Below are positions 1-8,570 of a stretch of 64,000 nt of DNA, piece after piece. Position 1 is the first letter of the stretch. Each line of letters begins with the position of its first letter. The translations under genes were made by a program, and so were the position numbers. This stretch comes from an uncultured Chlorobiaceae bacterium (GTDB lineage: Bacteria; Bacteroidota; Chlorobiia; Chlorobiales; Chlorobiaceae), in NCBI GenBank assembly GCA_903928225.1, contig CAIYPU010000079.1, positions 41,479 to 105,478 of the forward strand, written 5' to 3'. The notes beneath the pieces are model-generated. The model worked only from the letters and a program-made list of their open reading frames with translations, did no database searches and was not told the DNA's origin.

Positions 1-1621
1 TCTCACCGACTTCTGCTTTTATCAGCCGGTTCAGAATATCGGCGGGTTTGTCGTACACCACATCTTCGAACACATCTTCCTTGTAGCGCGAAAGCGAGAG
101 GTCATAGTTGTTGTCGTCATTTTCAATTTCTGCGCGGGGGACGAAAAAGCACTTCTGCGTGCGGTCGGCGTCAGTCTCGGGATTTCGGGCGCGGAATCTG
201 GCAACAATCTCCTGCAAGTCGCCATAGCCTTGTAGCTTGGTGCGCTTGTCGTCGAGCGAGTAACCGTCTGCTTGCATCTCGTAGAACCAAACCTGTTCGG
301 TGGCGGATTTGGTGATCTTCTCCTTCGGGCTATAGACTTTGGTGAACAGCAAAATAGCCGTGCTGACTCCGGCGTAAGGCTTGAAGACGCCGCTTGGCAT
401 GGTGATGATCGCTTTCAGATCGCAGCGATCCACCAGCATCTCTCGCAGACTCCTGAACGCCTTGCCGGAGCCGAAGAGCACGCCCTGGGGTACGATCACA
501 CAGGCTGTGCCGCCTTTTTTAAGCAACCGGTAAATATTTTCAACAAACAGCAGCTCCGTTTTGGTGGTCGAAAGGGTAAGGTTTTCGTTGATGTCACCCT
601 TGTCAATGCTGCCGGTAAAGGGTGGGTTGGCCATGACGATGTCGTACTCGGCCTCCTCGTTATAGCTCTTGCTAAGGGTGTCCTTGTAGTCGATGCGTGG
701 CTCGTCGATGCCGTGCATCATCAGGTTCATCAACCCCAACCGAACCATCGTGTTGTCGATATCGTAGCCGAAAAGAGAGTCTTGCAGGATCGCATGGGCC
801 TTTTGTGTAAGCCCTGTCGCAACCGAGGTACGGACAAAGCCATCTTCATCGAGTTGCAACTCCTTGTCTCCCGCCTTTTTTGCCAAATCGGTAACAATGT
901 ACTGGTAGGCTCCAAGCAGGAAGCCTGATGTTCCGCAGGCCGGATCCGCAATGCGGTGACCAAGTTGCGGCTTCACGAGTTCGGCCATCAATTTGATGAT
1001 ATGGCGCGGAGTGCGAAACTGGCCGTTCTTACCTGCACTGGCGATTTCCGAGAGAAGCATTTCATAGACATCACCCTGAATATCCTGTAAACGATGACCC
1101 TTTTCGTTAGAGTCCTTCTCCATGATGTCGAAAATCTCATCTATGGTCTTCACTGCTTCCACCAGCAACGAGGGTTTGGGAATGATGAACACTGCGTTCT
1201 TCATGTGATGGGTGAAGTTTGACTCGGTACCGTTCATGTCCTTGAGAAAGGGAAATACATTGTCTAGGACATGAAACAGCATCTCTTCAGCATGCATCTG
1301 TTTGAAATTGCTCCAGCGAAGGGTATTCTTGTCGATACCCAGCTGTTGCTTAAGCATGATTCTTTCTTCAATGTCTCCAGCTTCATCAACGGCCTTCCGG
1401 TGAACAGGTGGAACCCAAATACCCTCAAATCTGGATAGATATAATTCCCCCATCCACTCGGCATCGGCTTGTTTTTTCTGATCGATCTCGTCGAGCCGCT
1501 TCATGAAGAGGAGATAGGTGATCTGCTCGATGGCGGTTAGCGGATTGGCAATGCCGCCAGCCCAGAACTTGTTCCAGAGCTGGTCGATCTTGCTTTTGAG
1601 TTCAGGGTTGTTTTGGAGCAT
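1..1621 (-). CDS. hsdM: Type I restriction-modification DNA methyltransferase subunit (HsdM), partial
   Basis: N6-adenine DNA methyltransferase subunit of a type I restriction-modification system; with HsdS it methylates the recognition site and with HsdR it forms the restriction complex. I translated the minus strand from the ATG at 1621: the frame stays open to position 1, so at least 540 residues are present and the stop codon lies beyond the left edge. The SAM-binding motif ADPACGTSGFLL and the catalytic motif ANPPF (around 620-635) are both visible, preceded by an HsdM N-terminal helical domain (start MLQNNPELKSKIDQLWN). The gene starts 37 bp after the hsdR stop, so the two are probably cotranscribed. 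No specificity subunit (HsdS) is seen here; it would be expected further left. The family call is secure. Confidence 0.93.
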   Translation of the reverse strand, partial: MLQNNPELKSKIDQLWNKFWAGGIANPLTAIEQITYLLFMKRLDEIDQKKQADAEWMGELYLSRFEGIWVPPVHRKAVDEAGDIEERIMLKQQLGIDKNTLRWSNFKQMHAEEMLFHVLDNVFPFLKDMNGTESNFTHHMKNAVFIIPKPSLLVEAVKTIDEIFDIMEKDSNEKGHRLQDIQGDVYEMLLSEIASAGKNGQFRTPRHIIKLMAELVKPQLGHRIADPACGTSGFLLGAYQYIVTDLAKKAGDKELQLDEDGFVRTSVATGLTQKAHAILQDSLFGYDIDNTMVRLGLMNLMMHGIDEPRIDYKDTLSKSYNEEAEYDIVMANPPFTGSIDKGDINENLTLSTTKTELLFVENIYRLLKKGGTACVIVPQGVLFGSGKAFRSLREMLVDRCDLKAIITMPSGVFKPYAGVSTAILLFTKVYSPKEKITKSATEQVWFYEMQADGYSLDDKRTKLQGYGDLQEIVARFRARNPETDADRTQKCFFVPRAEIENDDNNYDLSLSRYKEDVFEDVVYDKPADILNRLIKAEVGE

Positions 1622-1658
1622 GGATTTAACTGCTTGAGTGTAGTATTAGTGAGCGCCG

Positions 1659-4469
1659 TCAGGCCGCCAGCTGTTCAGTGAGCTGCAAAATTTCGTTGAT
1701 CTCCGCAGGGCTGAAGACGCCGCGAATCCCTTGAGGGTGAATGATAGTGAACGGTGCGTTGATAAGGTCTCTCTTTTCTACCTTTTTGCTTTCAATGATG
1801 AACCCTTTGAGAAGGTTCAGAAAGTCAAGTTGGCGCCTGGTCAGGTTGCTGTGCTGCTGAATAAACTGGTTGAAAGCTTCGCCGACCGTTTCCGGGAAAC
1901 TTTTCAGGATTTCTATTCCGAGGATGTGGCGGATAAACTGGATGAAATGTGCCTTGTGATTTTTGTAGGCTTGGCGCAGCAGCTCTTCGGTGATGTGCGG
2001 ATGCTCGGCATGAAGCAGCTCGGCCAGTTCATTGGCCTCGCCCGGCGAGACCTCTTCGCCATTCCTGATTTTCTGCAAAATGGGGTTGTGCCCGGTCAGT
2101 TCGGCAATCATGGATTCAACCATTTCGCGGTAACGGCTGATGCTGACCGATTCCTGCTGTGGACCGAATTCGACACGCTCCTTGTTGAATAGTACGTCCG
2201 TGAGGTCGAGATGTACCGGCCCGGCACCTGTGTCCTGCTCGCGGAATTTCATGAGCGGTCCAAGGCGTTCGTTCAGTTCGTCGAGAGCATTTTCAAGTGC
2301 AATGGCATCGTTTTTGACCCAGAAGTGATTGGTCTGAGCGGAGCGAATCAGACCTTCTTCAGACTTGACGAAGTTAATCGAGAGCGGCAGTTCACTGATC
2401 TGTTCGACAACCCCTTCCCTGAGGGTTTCTGCCTTTTCAGACTCCTCGCTCAATTTGGCAAGCGAGTAATCAAGTAAATCAAGTTCAAAGCGCATAGCCT
2501 TGTAATCTACTTCTGAAACAGTGCGGAACAGCGGTTTGATTTCGGTGCGCAGGAATTCCATACGCTGGGGATTCAGGGTGATCCAGAAATTATTTTCTTC
2601 TATCAGGGCAATTACAGCGGTAGCATCCTTGATGATAACGGAGCTTTTCGGAAGCTGGCCGATCTGCTGACGAAGTTTCTCGACTTCTCGTTCGGCAATT
2701 TGCCTCTTTTCTTTATTGATGGCCTTTTCAATCTTGTCGAGTCTCAATCCGACCAGTCTTATCGGCAAGGGCAGTTGAGGCTTGAGTTCCTTGCCCTTGG
2801 GCTGCAGTTTGAAATATTCGAAATTGTCCCAGCAGTCGAGGATCAAAAAAACTTCCTTTTCGGTACACCAAGGTTTAGATTTCATGGTCTCCAGCAGACG
2901 GGTCCCACGCCCTATCATCTGCCAAAACTTGGTGTAAGAATAGACCGGCTTCGCAAAAACGAGATTGACGATTTCACGAATGTCAATGCCGGTATCAAGC
3001 ATATCGACGCTGATGGCGATACGAGGCATATCATTATTGCTGAACTGATCAAGCAGGCCGCCCTTGCCGTAAACACGGGGGTCATCTGAAATCAGCACTT
3101 TGGCCAGTTCACCCTTATACTGCGGAAAGAGCTTGTCGAAGATCTCTTCAATACGCCGGGCATGAGCTTTTGTAGAACAGAAAAAGATAGTCTTACCAGG
3201 AAGTACTCCGTTCTGGTCTTTGATGCATTCCTCCATGAATTCCCGGACGATCAAAGTATTGGTTCCCCTGTTTATTACCTGCTTTTCGAGTTGCGATCCC
3301 TCGAAATTGATCTCCTCGATCTCCTTGCCTTCCAGAATTAGCTTTTTCTGATCTTCAAGCGAAATTGTGCGCTTACTGATACCCTCTATCTGGAAACGGG
3401 TCTGAATTTTCATCACCTGAAAACTGCACAGATAGGGTGGCACGTTGTTGACTGCCTCTTCGAAGGTATATGCAAAAGTGGGGAGGCCATCCTCACAGTG
3501 AAAGAGCTGGAATGTGTTGTGGTCAATGATGTCTGTGGGCGTAGCAGTAAGACCAAGTGTAATGGTCTTAAAATAATCGAGTACTTCTTTGTATGTATTG
3601 TAAATGGAGCGATGGCTTTCATCGACAACAATCAAATCAAAAAAATGTGGTGAAAGACGCTGCAATTCATCCCTGATGATGTTCAGCATCGAGGGGTAGG
3701 TAGAAATATATATACGACGATCCTTCGCGATAAGCTTTTCAGCTAAATTTGGCCAACGCGGTTCATTTGGCAAATGCTCCTTGAATGCTGAAAGCGCTTG
3801 CTCCCTCAAAGCAATCCTGTCAACAAGAAAGAGGACTTTTTCGACATGACCTGCACGCATCAGTGCATCCACCATGGCAATGCACGTGCGCGTTTTTCCG
3901 GTGCCAGTAGCCATGACCAATAGAAAATCCCGTTTCTTAAGTTCGATACCCTCCAAAACAGCACGAATGGCACGTAGCTGGTAGTCTCGACCGGCAATGG
4001 TAGTGTTGATAAGTTCCTGTGTCAGGGGTTTACGGTTGCGGCGGATATATTGAAAACGTTCGAGGTCATCCCGTGTCGGAAAACCGATAACCTTACGAGG
4101 CGGGTAGTTGTCCAAATCCCAGAAATAGGTTTCGAGACCGTTCGTGTAAAAACAGAAAGGAAGTTCGCCGCCGTATTGTTTCTGGATATTCTGGCAATAC
4201 TGCTTCGCCTGTTCACGGCCAAGTGCGGCATCTTTGCTGGTTTTCTTGGCCTCGACCACGGCAAGCGGCTTACCGTTTTTGCCGAGCAGTACATAGTCGC
4301 TGAACTGATGACCTTCATATGGCGTTCGAGGCTCCGAAACTCTTTCTGGAAGTGATGTCAGAATGTCAAACTCTTCAACAACCTGCAAAGGGTCTTTGAC
4401 ATTCCAGCCGGATAGATCCAGTAGTTGGTCAATAAGCTCGGAACGAGTTTGAGCTTCGGTTTTGTTCAT
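1659..4469 (-). CDS. hsdR: Type I restriction endonuclease subunit R (EcoEI-like HsdR)
   Basis: ATP-dependent DNA translocase and nuclease of the type I system, 936 residues. Visible in order: an N-terminal nuclease domain with a PD-(D/E)XK-like pattern (SDYVLLG followed by VVEAKK), Walker A MATGTGKTRT, a DEAD-box variant VVDESHRS, motif III GLTATP, helicase motif VI QMIGRGTRL, and a long C-terminal region of the EcoEI type. I chose the ATG at 4469 (MNKTEAQTRSELIDQLL). The frame is open 18 codons further upstream, but that stretch covers a perfect palindrome that is more likely an operator. hsdM follows 37 bp downstream. The gene sits inside the integrase-bounded element, as is common for type I systems in genomic islands. 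Confidence 0.93.
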   Translation of the reverse strand: MNKTEAQTRSELIDQLLDLSGWNVKDPLQVVEEFDILTSLPERVSEPRTPYEGHQFSDYVLLGKNGKPLAVVEAKKTSKDAALGREQAKQYCQNIQKQYGGELPFCFYTNGLETYFWDLDNYPPRKVIGFPTRDDLERFQYIRRNRKPLTQELINTTIAGRDYQLRAIRAVLEGIELKKRDFLLVMATGTGKTRTCIAMVDALMRAGHVEKVLFLVDRIALREQALSAFKEHLPNEPRWPNLAEKLIAKDRRIYISTYPSMLNIIRDELQRLSPHFFDLIVVDESHRSIYNTYKEVLDYFKTITLGLTATPTDIIDHNTFQLFHCEDGLPTFAYTFEEAVNNVPPYLCSFQVMKIQTRFQIEGISKRTISLEDQKKLILEGKEIEEINFEGSQLEKQVINRGTNTLIVREFMEECIKDQNGVLPGKTIFFCSTKAHARRIEEIFDKLFPQYKGELAKVLISDDPRVYGKGGLLDQFSNNDMPRIAISVDMLDTGIDIREIVNLVFAKPVYSYTKFWQMIGRGTRLLETMKSKPWCTEKEVFLILDCWDNFEYFKLQPKGKELKPQLPLPIRLVGLRLDKIEKAINKEKRQIAEREVEKLRQQIGQLPKSSVIIKDATAVIALIEENNFWITLNPQRMEFLRTEIKPLFRTVSEVDYKAMRFELDLLDYSLAKLSEESEKAETLREGVVEQISELPLSINFVKSEEGLIRSAQTNHFWVKNDAIALENALDELNERLGPLMKFREQDTGAGPVHLDLTDVLFNKERVEFGPQQESVSISRYREMVESMIAELTGHNPILQKIRNGEEVSPGEANELAELLHAEHPHITEELLRQAYKNHKAHFIQFIRHILGIEILKSFPETVGEAFNQFIQQHSNLTRRQLDFLNLLKGFIIESKKVEKRDLINAPFTIIHPQGIRGVFSPAEINEILQLTEQLAA

Positions 4470-4490
4470 GCTGTGATATCCATTATTGGG

Positions 4491-4508
4491 TTGAGAATTT
4501 GTTCTCAA
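4491..4508. promoter_or_regulatory. Palindromic operator-like site upstream of hsdR
   Basis: Perfect inverted repeat with 7-bp arms, TTGAGAA-TTTG-TTCTCAA, centred about 30 bp upstream of the preferred hsdR start. The size and symmetry fit a dimeric repressor site that could time restriction-gene expression. No regulator gene for it is recognised in the window. The role is inference; the palindrome is directly visible. Confidence 0.4.
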
Positions 4509-4721
4509 ACGAGATTTAGGCATGTAAAGCAGTTCGTTCTTGCTTTACCTAATAAATCGATTGATCCCGGTAATGGTGGTCCACAAACAGGTAAAAGTAC
4601 GGAATATTCAGAACATATTAATCAATATAGAGTTAGGATTTGGGAACAACAGAATGACATATTGAGACAACACATATTCAAAGGTGTTAATTGTTTATCT
4701 TATTCAAGTATGTTTGAAAAA

Positions 4722-4834
4722 GGGTGCGTGGTGGAATTGGTAGACACAGTCGCTTGCCTAAGCCTCAAAGCTTTTGGGGGGCTTAATAAGCGGCTATACT
4801 TCGGTATGTGCGGGTTCGAATCCCGCTGCGCCCA
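4722..4834 (+). tRNA. tRNA-Leu-like gene with a 36-nt anticodon loop
   Basis: A class II, Leu-type tRNA body folds cleanly. Acceptor GGGTGCG (4722-4728) pairs with TGCGCCC (4827-4833), with discriminator A4834. The D arm GTGGAATTGGTAGACAC is typical of bacterial tRNA-Leu. The long variable arm (4795-4809) has stem ATAC/GTAT and a TTCG loop. The T arm is GCGGG-TTCGAAT-CCCGC. The anticodon stem GTCGC (4749-4753) pairs with GCGGC (4790-4794), but the loop between them is 36 nt instead of 7, so about 29 nt are extra. Inside the loop, TAAGCCTC (4759-4766) pairs with GGGGCTTA (4778-4785), so the arm is an extended hairpin. No CCA is encoded. The insert is far too short for a group I intron. I cannot assign an anticodon; CTCAAAG at 4764-4770 resembles a Leu(CAA) loop. 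It may be a pseudo-tRNA, a decoy, or a tRNA needing unusual processing. Confidence 0.7.
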
Positions 4835-4869
4835 CAATCCATATCAATATTATCACGATATAATCGGTA

Positions 4870-5118
4870 TTATACCGAACATAAAAAGCATCGCTGTACA
4901 ACACACCCATTCGCATCCTTGTATTCCGAAACAAGTTCTGGGATTGAAAAAATGGTTCCAGGTATTGGTACATCACTTCCTGCCGGAAACTGATCCTCCC
5001 GGTACACTTTCTCACCGCCCTTTCGGCAACCCGGCATGACAATCATAACATGGACCGGCACGATGGGAGCCGGACAAATGCACTCTTCAAGTTTCCTGAT
5101 TCTGTCTTCTATACGCAT
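4870..5118 (-). CDS. Small hypothetical protein, element-encoded
   Basis: Predicted 82-residue protein of unknown function. I placed the start at the ATG at 5118 (MRIEDRIRKLEE), because a GGAGG ribosome binding site lies 7 nt upstream of it, although the frame opens five codons earlier. The N-terminal RIEDRIRKLEE has the heptad look of a short coiled coil, and several cysteines follow (CICPAP, MPGC, NGC, RCFLC). It is the last of three closely spaced small minus-strand genes downstream of the primase-like gene, suggesting one element transcript. Its N-terminus resembles the C-terminal ELEDRVQKLEELLEKK of the gene at 5472-5699. No family recognised. Confidence 0.5.
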   Translation of the reverse strand: MRIEDRIRKLEECICPAPIVPVHVMIVMPGCRKGGEKVYREDQFPAGSDVPIPGTIFSIPELVSEYKDANGCVVQRCFLCSV

Positions 5119-5137
5119 ATTGCTATCCTCCATATCG

Positions 5138-5386
5138 TTAATTGTATCTAAATTCTCTCGGCTTCTTCATCATCTCAGTGACAATCCGCTCATTCATCGC
5201 AAGAAATTCCGGATCCTCCTCTGCATCAATGTAGCTGAGCAGTTCGTCCATAGTGGCATTCAGCTCACGGCAGAACCGGACCCATGCTTCATCCGATGCC
5301 TGGCGGTAATCATACGATCTTGCTGTAACAGTTTTTGATATCACTGACTGTTCCAATTCCCAGACCCGCCTTGCAATTGTATTCAT
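5138..5386 (-). CDS. Small hypothetical protein, element-encoded
   Basis: Predicted 82-residue protein, rich in charged residues and mostly helical in appearance (MNTIARRVWELEQSVIS at the start, EMMKKPREFRYN at the end). I prefer the ATG at 5386; the frame stays open to 5434, but the upstream extension is basic and poorly protein-like. Its stop lies 19 bp before the preferred start of the next small gene. No known domain is recognised. Its position between the replication-type genes and the restriction system fits accessory element cargo. Confidence 0.5.
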   Translation of the reverse strand: MNTIARRVWELEQSVISKTVTARSYDYRQASDEAWVRFCRELNATMDELLSYIDAEEDPEFLAMNERIVTEMMKKPREFRYN

Positions 5387-5471
5387 CTCACTTTTTTGTT
5401 TTGTCCTTGATAGTTTCAGGCGATACAAGTTCAAATATTCACAGCATCAATATTCCGTAAACCTCAATCTG

Positions 5472-5699
5472 CTAACAGGCTTTTCTAATTGGCCCATGGT
5501 TCTTTTTTTCCAGCAGCTCCTCAAGTTTTTGAACTCTGTCTTCCAACTCAGCATCCTTGATCGTGCTGGTCAGGATGTTTGAGACGTACGCGCATGCTTT
5601 CAAATGCACCTCATCGATCTCTCCGGCCTCATATCTGTTCAGCAGAGCCGCCAGATATCTTCTGATATCTCCTAGTGTTTGAAGTCTTTTCCTGCTCAT
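5472..5699 (-). CDS. Small hypothetical coiled-coil protein
   Basis: 75-residue protein beginning MSRKRLQTLGDIRRYLAALL and ending in a strongly heptad-like helix (ELEDRVQKLEELLEKK). Small proteins of this general layout, an IRRYL-type N-terminal helix followed by a coiled coil, are common in integrative elements and prophages near replication or packaging genes, but I cannot assign a function. It lies about 100 bp downstream of the primase-like gene and is read in the same direction. Confidence 0.55.
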   Translation of the reverse strand: MSRKRLQTLGDIRRYLAALLNRYEAGEIDEVHLKACAYVSNILTSTIKDAELEDRVQKLEELLEKKNHGPIRKAC

Positions 5700-5801
5700 A
5701 GGGGTTGGTGACAGCTATTATTCAATATTTATAAGGCTTTACAGGTATTGTATACAACAAAAAACGTTATATAACGACGGGTAAAATGGTATTTCAATAC
5801 T

Positions 5802-6713
5802 TCAGGAAGCCAAAGACCCGGAGTGCTCCAACAATAAGTAATCCGCAAGGTCAAGTCCGGCTTTCCGGTTTTCTTCTGTTGCATATCGCTCCAGAATATC
5901 AGATACCCGTATCCATGCAAAACCATTGACTACCGTTTGCCATTTATCAAATGCACCAAGGTCGGGGAACAATACGACTTTTCTTCCCTGCACGGGAGTG
6001 AGTTTCTCTATACTGAGATTGCCTTTCCCGGCTGTGGCAAGCCAGATGAATTCTGGCATGAAACCGGATGCAACGATTGCTGTTTTCTCACTTTCGACAA
6101 TGGCTATTGGCATATTATCATCCGATGAAAGTTGATGCTCACCGAACAGGCACTGCTGGAGGTTGTAATTGGGTATATTCAGCACGCTGTGAACCCATTG
6201 GATATGGCAAAAGGGATGCTTAACCCTTTTGCCCGTCATGGTATCATACAGCATAATCTTGCCTCCTCTTATGTTCCATGATTCATCGATCTGCCAGAAC
6301 ACACAGGCACCCATCCAATGCTTTGAGGTACCTATCCAGAAACGATTGGTGAGCTGGAAAGCTCTGCTTTCACCGAATATCGTGCACAACCACCGGCAGA
6401 AATAGTTCCTGTCATGACGGGCCATGCTTGCATCAAGGATTTTTGGTTCAATAAGAGATAGCTCTTGCTCAACCATTGATTGTTTTTTCATCGATTGATT
6501 GCCTATTGGAGATGAACGTTTACCCTGTTGCCGGAAATAGTCACCCGGTTTTAGATGGTATCCGCAAGAGTCTTCACGGTCACACCGCCCAACCTCGTCA
6601 GCGATATGCTCTCCGTTCTCCGTGTCAACATACCTGACAAACCGGTGCTTCCTACATGCCGGGCATTGATATTTCCTACTGCCTTGTTCCAGTTCAAATC
6701 GAAACCTCTCCAT
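5802..6713 (-). CDS. Primase-like protein with zinc finger and toprim-type domain
   Basis: 303 residues. The N-terminus carries a CxxC...CxxxxC-type metal site (CPACRKHRF at about 18-26 and CDREDSCGYH at about 44-53) like primase zinc fingers. The C-terminal half has toprim-like elements: a glutamate in VESEKTA, then LFPDLGAFDKW, and the closing DLADYLL. This arrangement matches the DUF6371-type proteins of mobile elements of the Bacteroidetes/Chlorobi group, thought to be primase-related. It is read away from the iteron-like cluster at 6740-6943 and lies downstream of the RepA-like ATPase, so it probably helps initiate element replication. Catalytic activity is not shown by sequence alone. 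Confidence 0.7.
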   Translation of the reverse strand: MERFRFELEQGSRKYQCPACRKHRFVRYVDTENGEHIADEVGRCDREDSCGYHLKPGDYFRQQGKRSSPIGNQSMKKQSMVEQELSLIEPKILDASMARHDRNYFCRWLCTIFGESRAFQLTNRFWIGTSKHWMGACVFWQIDESWNIRGGKIMLYDTMTGKRVKHPFCHIQWVHSVLNIPNYNLQQCLFGEHQLSSDDNMPIAIVESEKTAIVASGFMPEFIWLATAGKGNLSIEKLTPVQGRKVVLFPDLGAFDKWQTVVNGFAWIRVSDILERYATEENRKAGLDLADYLLLEHSGSLAS

Positions 6714-6739
6714 CAGAACATCAACTTATAATCTTTTGC

Positions 6740-6943
6740 TGGCACACTGTGACATATCGTGCCACGCTCAGAATCAAGCCAGACAAGTATTTTCAGGTTT
6801 TTGGCATGGCACGGTTCCGACTGTGCCACGCTGTGCCAACAGAGCGGGGAACACTGGCACACAAACGGCTGTGCCATGACAAAAGTTGCTAAAGCCTTGA
6901 CATATCTAATTAAATGCCTGGCACGGGTTGGCACAGCGTGCCA
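6740..6943. repeat. Iteron-like cluster of TGGCAC/GTGCCA motifs, candidate replication origin
   Basis: Ten copies of one hexamer occur in 204 bp. TGGCAC is at 6740, 6807, 6855, 6919 and 6929; GTGCCA is at 6759, 6823, 6833, 6871 and 6938 (first base of each). Several pair up as inverted copies, for example 6929/6938. By chance roughly 0.1 copy would be expected over both strands. The cluster lies exactly between the RepA-like ATPase and primase-like genes, with an AT-rich patch (6896-6916) inside, as in iteron origins of plasmids and integrative elements. The origin role is inference. Confidence 0.6.
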
Positions 6944-6944
6944 C

Positions 6945-8030
6945 TCAAAACGGTTCATCATCTTTATCAAGTAGTAATTCAGAATGTACAGGATCAAGGC
7001 TTTTAACGATCTTGGCTACCCGGTTGCGGCCAATTCCGGTCATTCTTTCAATCTCACGGTTTGATATGGCTGGATTTGCTTGTTTCAGTTCAACCACCTT
7101 CTGTAGATTGATTTCCTCCTCAATCTCTTTTAACGGTCTAAGGTGTTCGGACTCGGGCCCGTAACCCATCACATGAAAACCGGTAAAGTTTCCATCCTTT
7201 ACGATCTTTACCGCCACTACGTTCTGTGTATGATAGATCGCTTCACATGCCCGGACTTTGATCTGCTTAAGGTAACGGGCACTTCCGTCTTTATGACTCC
7301 GGCCAATCGCAAAGGCTGAATCGACAAAGTTCATCAACATCTTTGAACCCGAGAGGTCGTTTACCGATATTGGCCGGGTTTCGGAAATCTTCGGGGTATG
7401 GCCAAGAATCAGGATTGAGAGGGAATATTGCCGCTGCAGGGTTTTCAGGTATTTCATGAGGGGCAGTGCATCGCTGGCAGTCTCAGTTTGTGTCCTTAAC
7501 CAAGTAAGGTTATCTATGATGATGACACGAACCCCATATTCGACAACAGCTCTTTCAATGTCTGACCGAAGAGCTTCCTCGATTTCTCCATTTTCGGTTA
7601 CGATTTTGTTCCGATCGAACTCCGACCGATAAAAGAGCGGACTGAAACGATAGTTTTTCTGGTAATTATCGGAATAGCGGTTCTGAAACTGTTTCTCGCT
7701 CAGCTCGAAGTCCAGATACAGAACCGGCTGGGGTTGTGATTCTGTTTTGAATCCCAGTACTGACTGACCTCGGGTAATAGCATCGGCAATCTGTACCGCC
7801 AGAAGGGACTTCCCCAATCCGGTATCGGCAAAAAGGAAACATACCTCATGTTCGTGCCAAAACTCCGAAAACAGCATTTTTGGTACTGGAAGAGTAGCGG
7901 CTCGCTGCATAGTATCATTCGCAGATTCAACTCTTAGCACACGGTATATACTTACCGGCGTCTTTTGGAACTCCGATTTTACTGCATCAATAATACCCAT
8001 CGTTCCATCACAGAGATTCACACTTTTCAT
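6945..8030 (-). CDS. RepA-like AAA/RecA-fold ATPase, probable element replication helicase
   Basis: 361 residues. Walker A is FADTGLGKSLLAVQIADAI (about residues 67-85) and Walker B is VIIIDNLTW, followed by LILGHTPK, a layout shared with RepA/RSF1010-type hexameric helicases and AAA_25 proteins. The C-terminus has a helix-turn-helix-like stretch (NREIERMTGIGRNRVAKIV), which could contact DNA such as the adjacent hexamer cluster. The start ATG at 8030 overlaps the stop of the upstream small gene (ATGA), so the two are translationally coupled. It most likely unwinds or organises the element origin; exact enzymology is inferred. Confidence 0.75.
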   Translation of the reverse strand: MKSVNLCDGTMGIIDAVKSEFQKTPVSIYRVLRVESANDTMQRAATLPVPKMLFSEFWHEHEVCFLFADTGLGKSLLAVQIADAITRGQSVLGFKTESQPQPVLYLDFELSEKQFQNRYSDNYQKNYRFSPLFYRSEFDRNKIVTENGEIEEALRSDIERAVVEYGVRVIIIDNLTWLRTQTETASDALPLMKYLKTLQRQYSLSILILGHTPKISETRPISVNDLSGSKMLMNFVDSAFAIGRSHKDGSARYLKQIKVRACEAIYHTQNVVAVKIVKDGNFTGFHVMGYGPESEHLRPLKEIEEEINLQKVVELKQANPAISNREIERMTGIGRNRVAKIVKSLDPVHSELLLDKDDEPF

Positions 8031-8398
8031 ACTTTGTGTCCTTTGTGATTTGTTTCACCTCTTCTGTCACTCAAGATTTGAAAGCTTTGTGCTTGACGGA
8101 TCAGGTCGGGAAGCTGCTTTCTGGAAGAAAGGATAGTTGCCGCCATCTCTTCTGGCCTAATCTCCGGATCAGACATTGCCAGCAAAATGGCATCAACCTC
8201 GAAACGATGCCAAAATTTTGGTCCGATTGGGGGCGTGATTGGGGGTGGAAGTTTGCCTTGGCGCTGAAGGACATAACTGGAGTTCCTGGCAAAACCAAGC
8301 TCCTCGCTGAGTTTTTTTCTGTCTACTGAACTGAGCGGTGTTTTACTCAGTAAAAGAGAGGTAAGAATAACTTTTTTGATTTTACAATCGTCGTACAT
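8027..8398 (-). CDS. Hypothetical protein, possible DNA-binding/excisionase-like
   Basis: 123 residues from the ATG at 8398, chosen because GAGGAG lies 6 nt upstream; the frame is open to 8434. The central part (LSEELGFARNSSYVLQRQGKLPPPI, then GPKFWHRFEVDAILLAM) resembles AlpA or excisionase-type winged helix proteins, in which a residue choice for a target site is followed by a W-x-x-x-E/D-V-x-A-like segment. The ATGA overlap with the downstream ATPase and the position next to the integrase fit a regulator or directionality factor. This is a weak family call. Confidence 0.55.
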   Translation of the reverse strand: MYDDCKIKKVILTSLLLSKTPLSSVDRKKLSEELGFARNSSYVLQRQGKLPPPITPPIGPKFWHRFEVDAILLAMSDPEIRPEEMAATILSSRKQLPDLIRQAQSFQILSDRRGETNHKGHKV

Positions 8399-8570
8399 TG
8401 AATGCTCCTCGTCTGTTCCAGAAAATAAAAGCATCAGAAACTCTATAAAGACAGTGGATTTAATCTTATAAATGTCTCCCTGTCAAAAGCTGAGTACTTC
8501 AGAAGCTTTATTATTTCTTCACAGTACAATCAATGAGTATTCATACAAACGGTATATTTTTCAAAATCGA

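Noticed and set aside
272..928. 218-codon plus-strand frame near the left edge
   Set aside because: It is antisense to hsdM, whose SAM and NPPF motifs lie in the opposite strand.
4794..5042. 82-codon minus frame ending in GAAGFEPAHTEV
   Set aside because: The GFEPA-type ending is the well-known false translation of the antisense of a tRNA T arm; it overlaps the tRNA-Leu-like gene.
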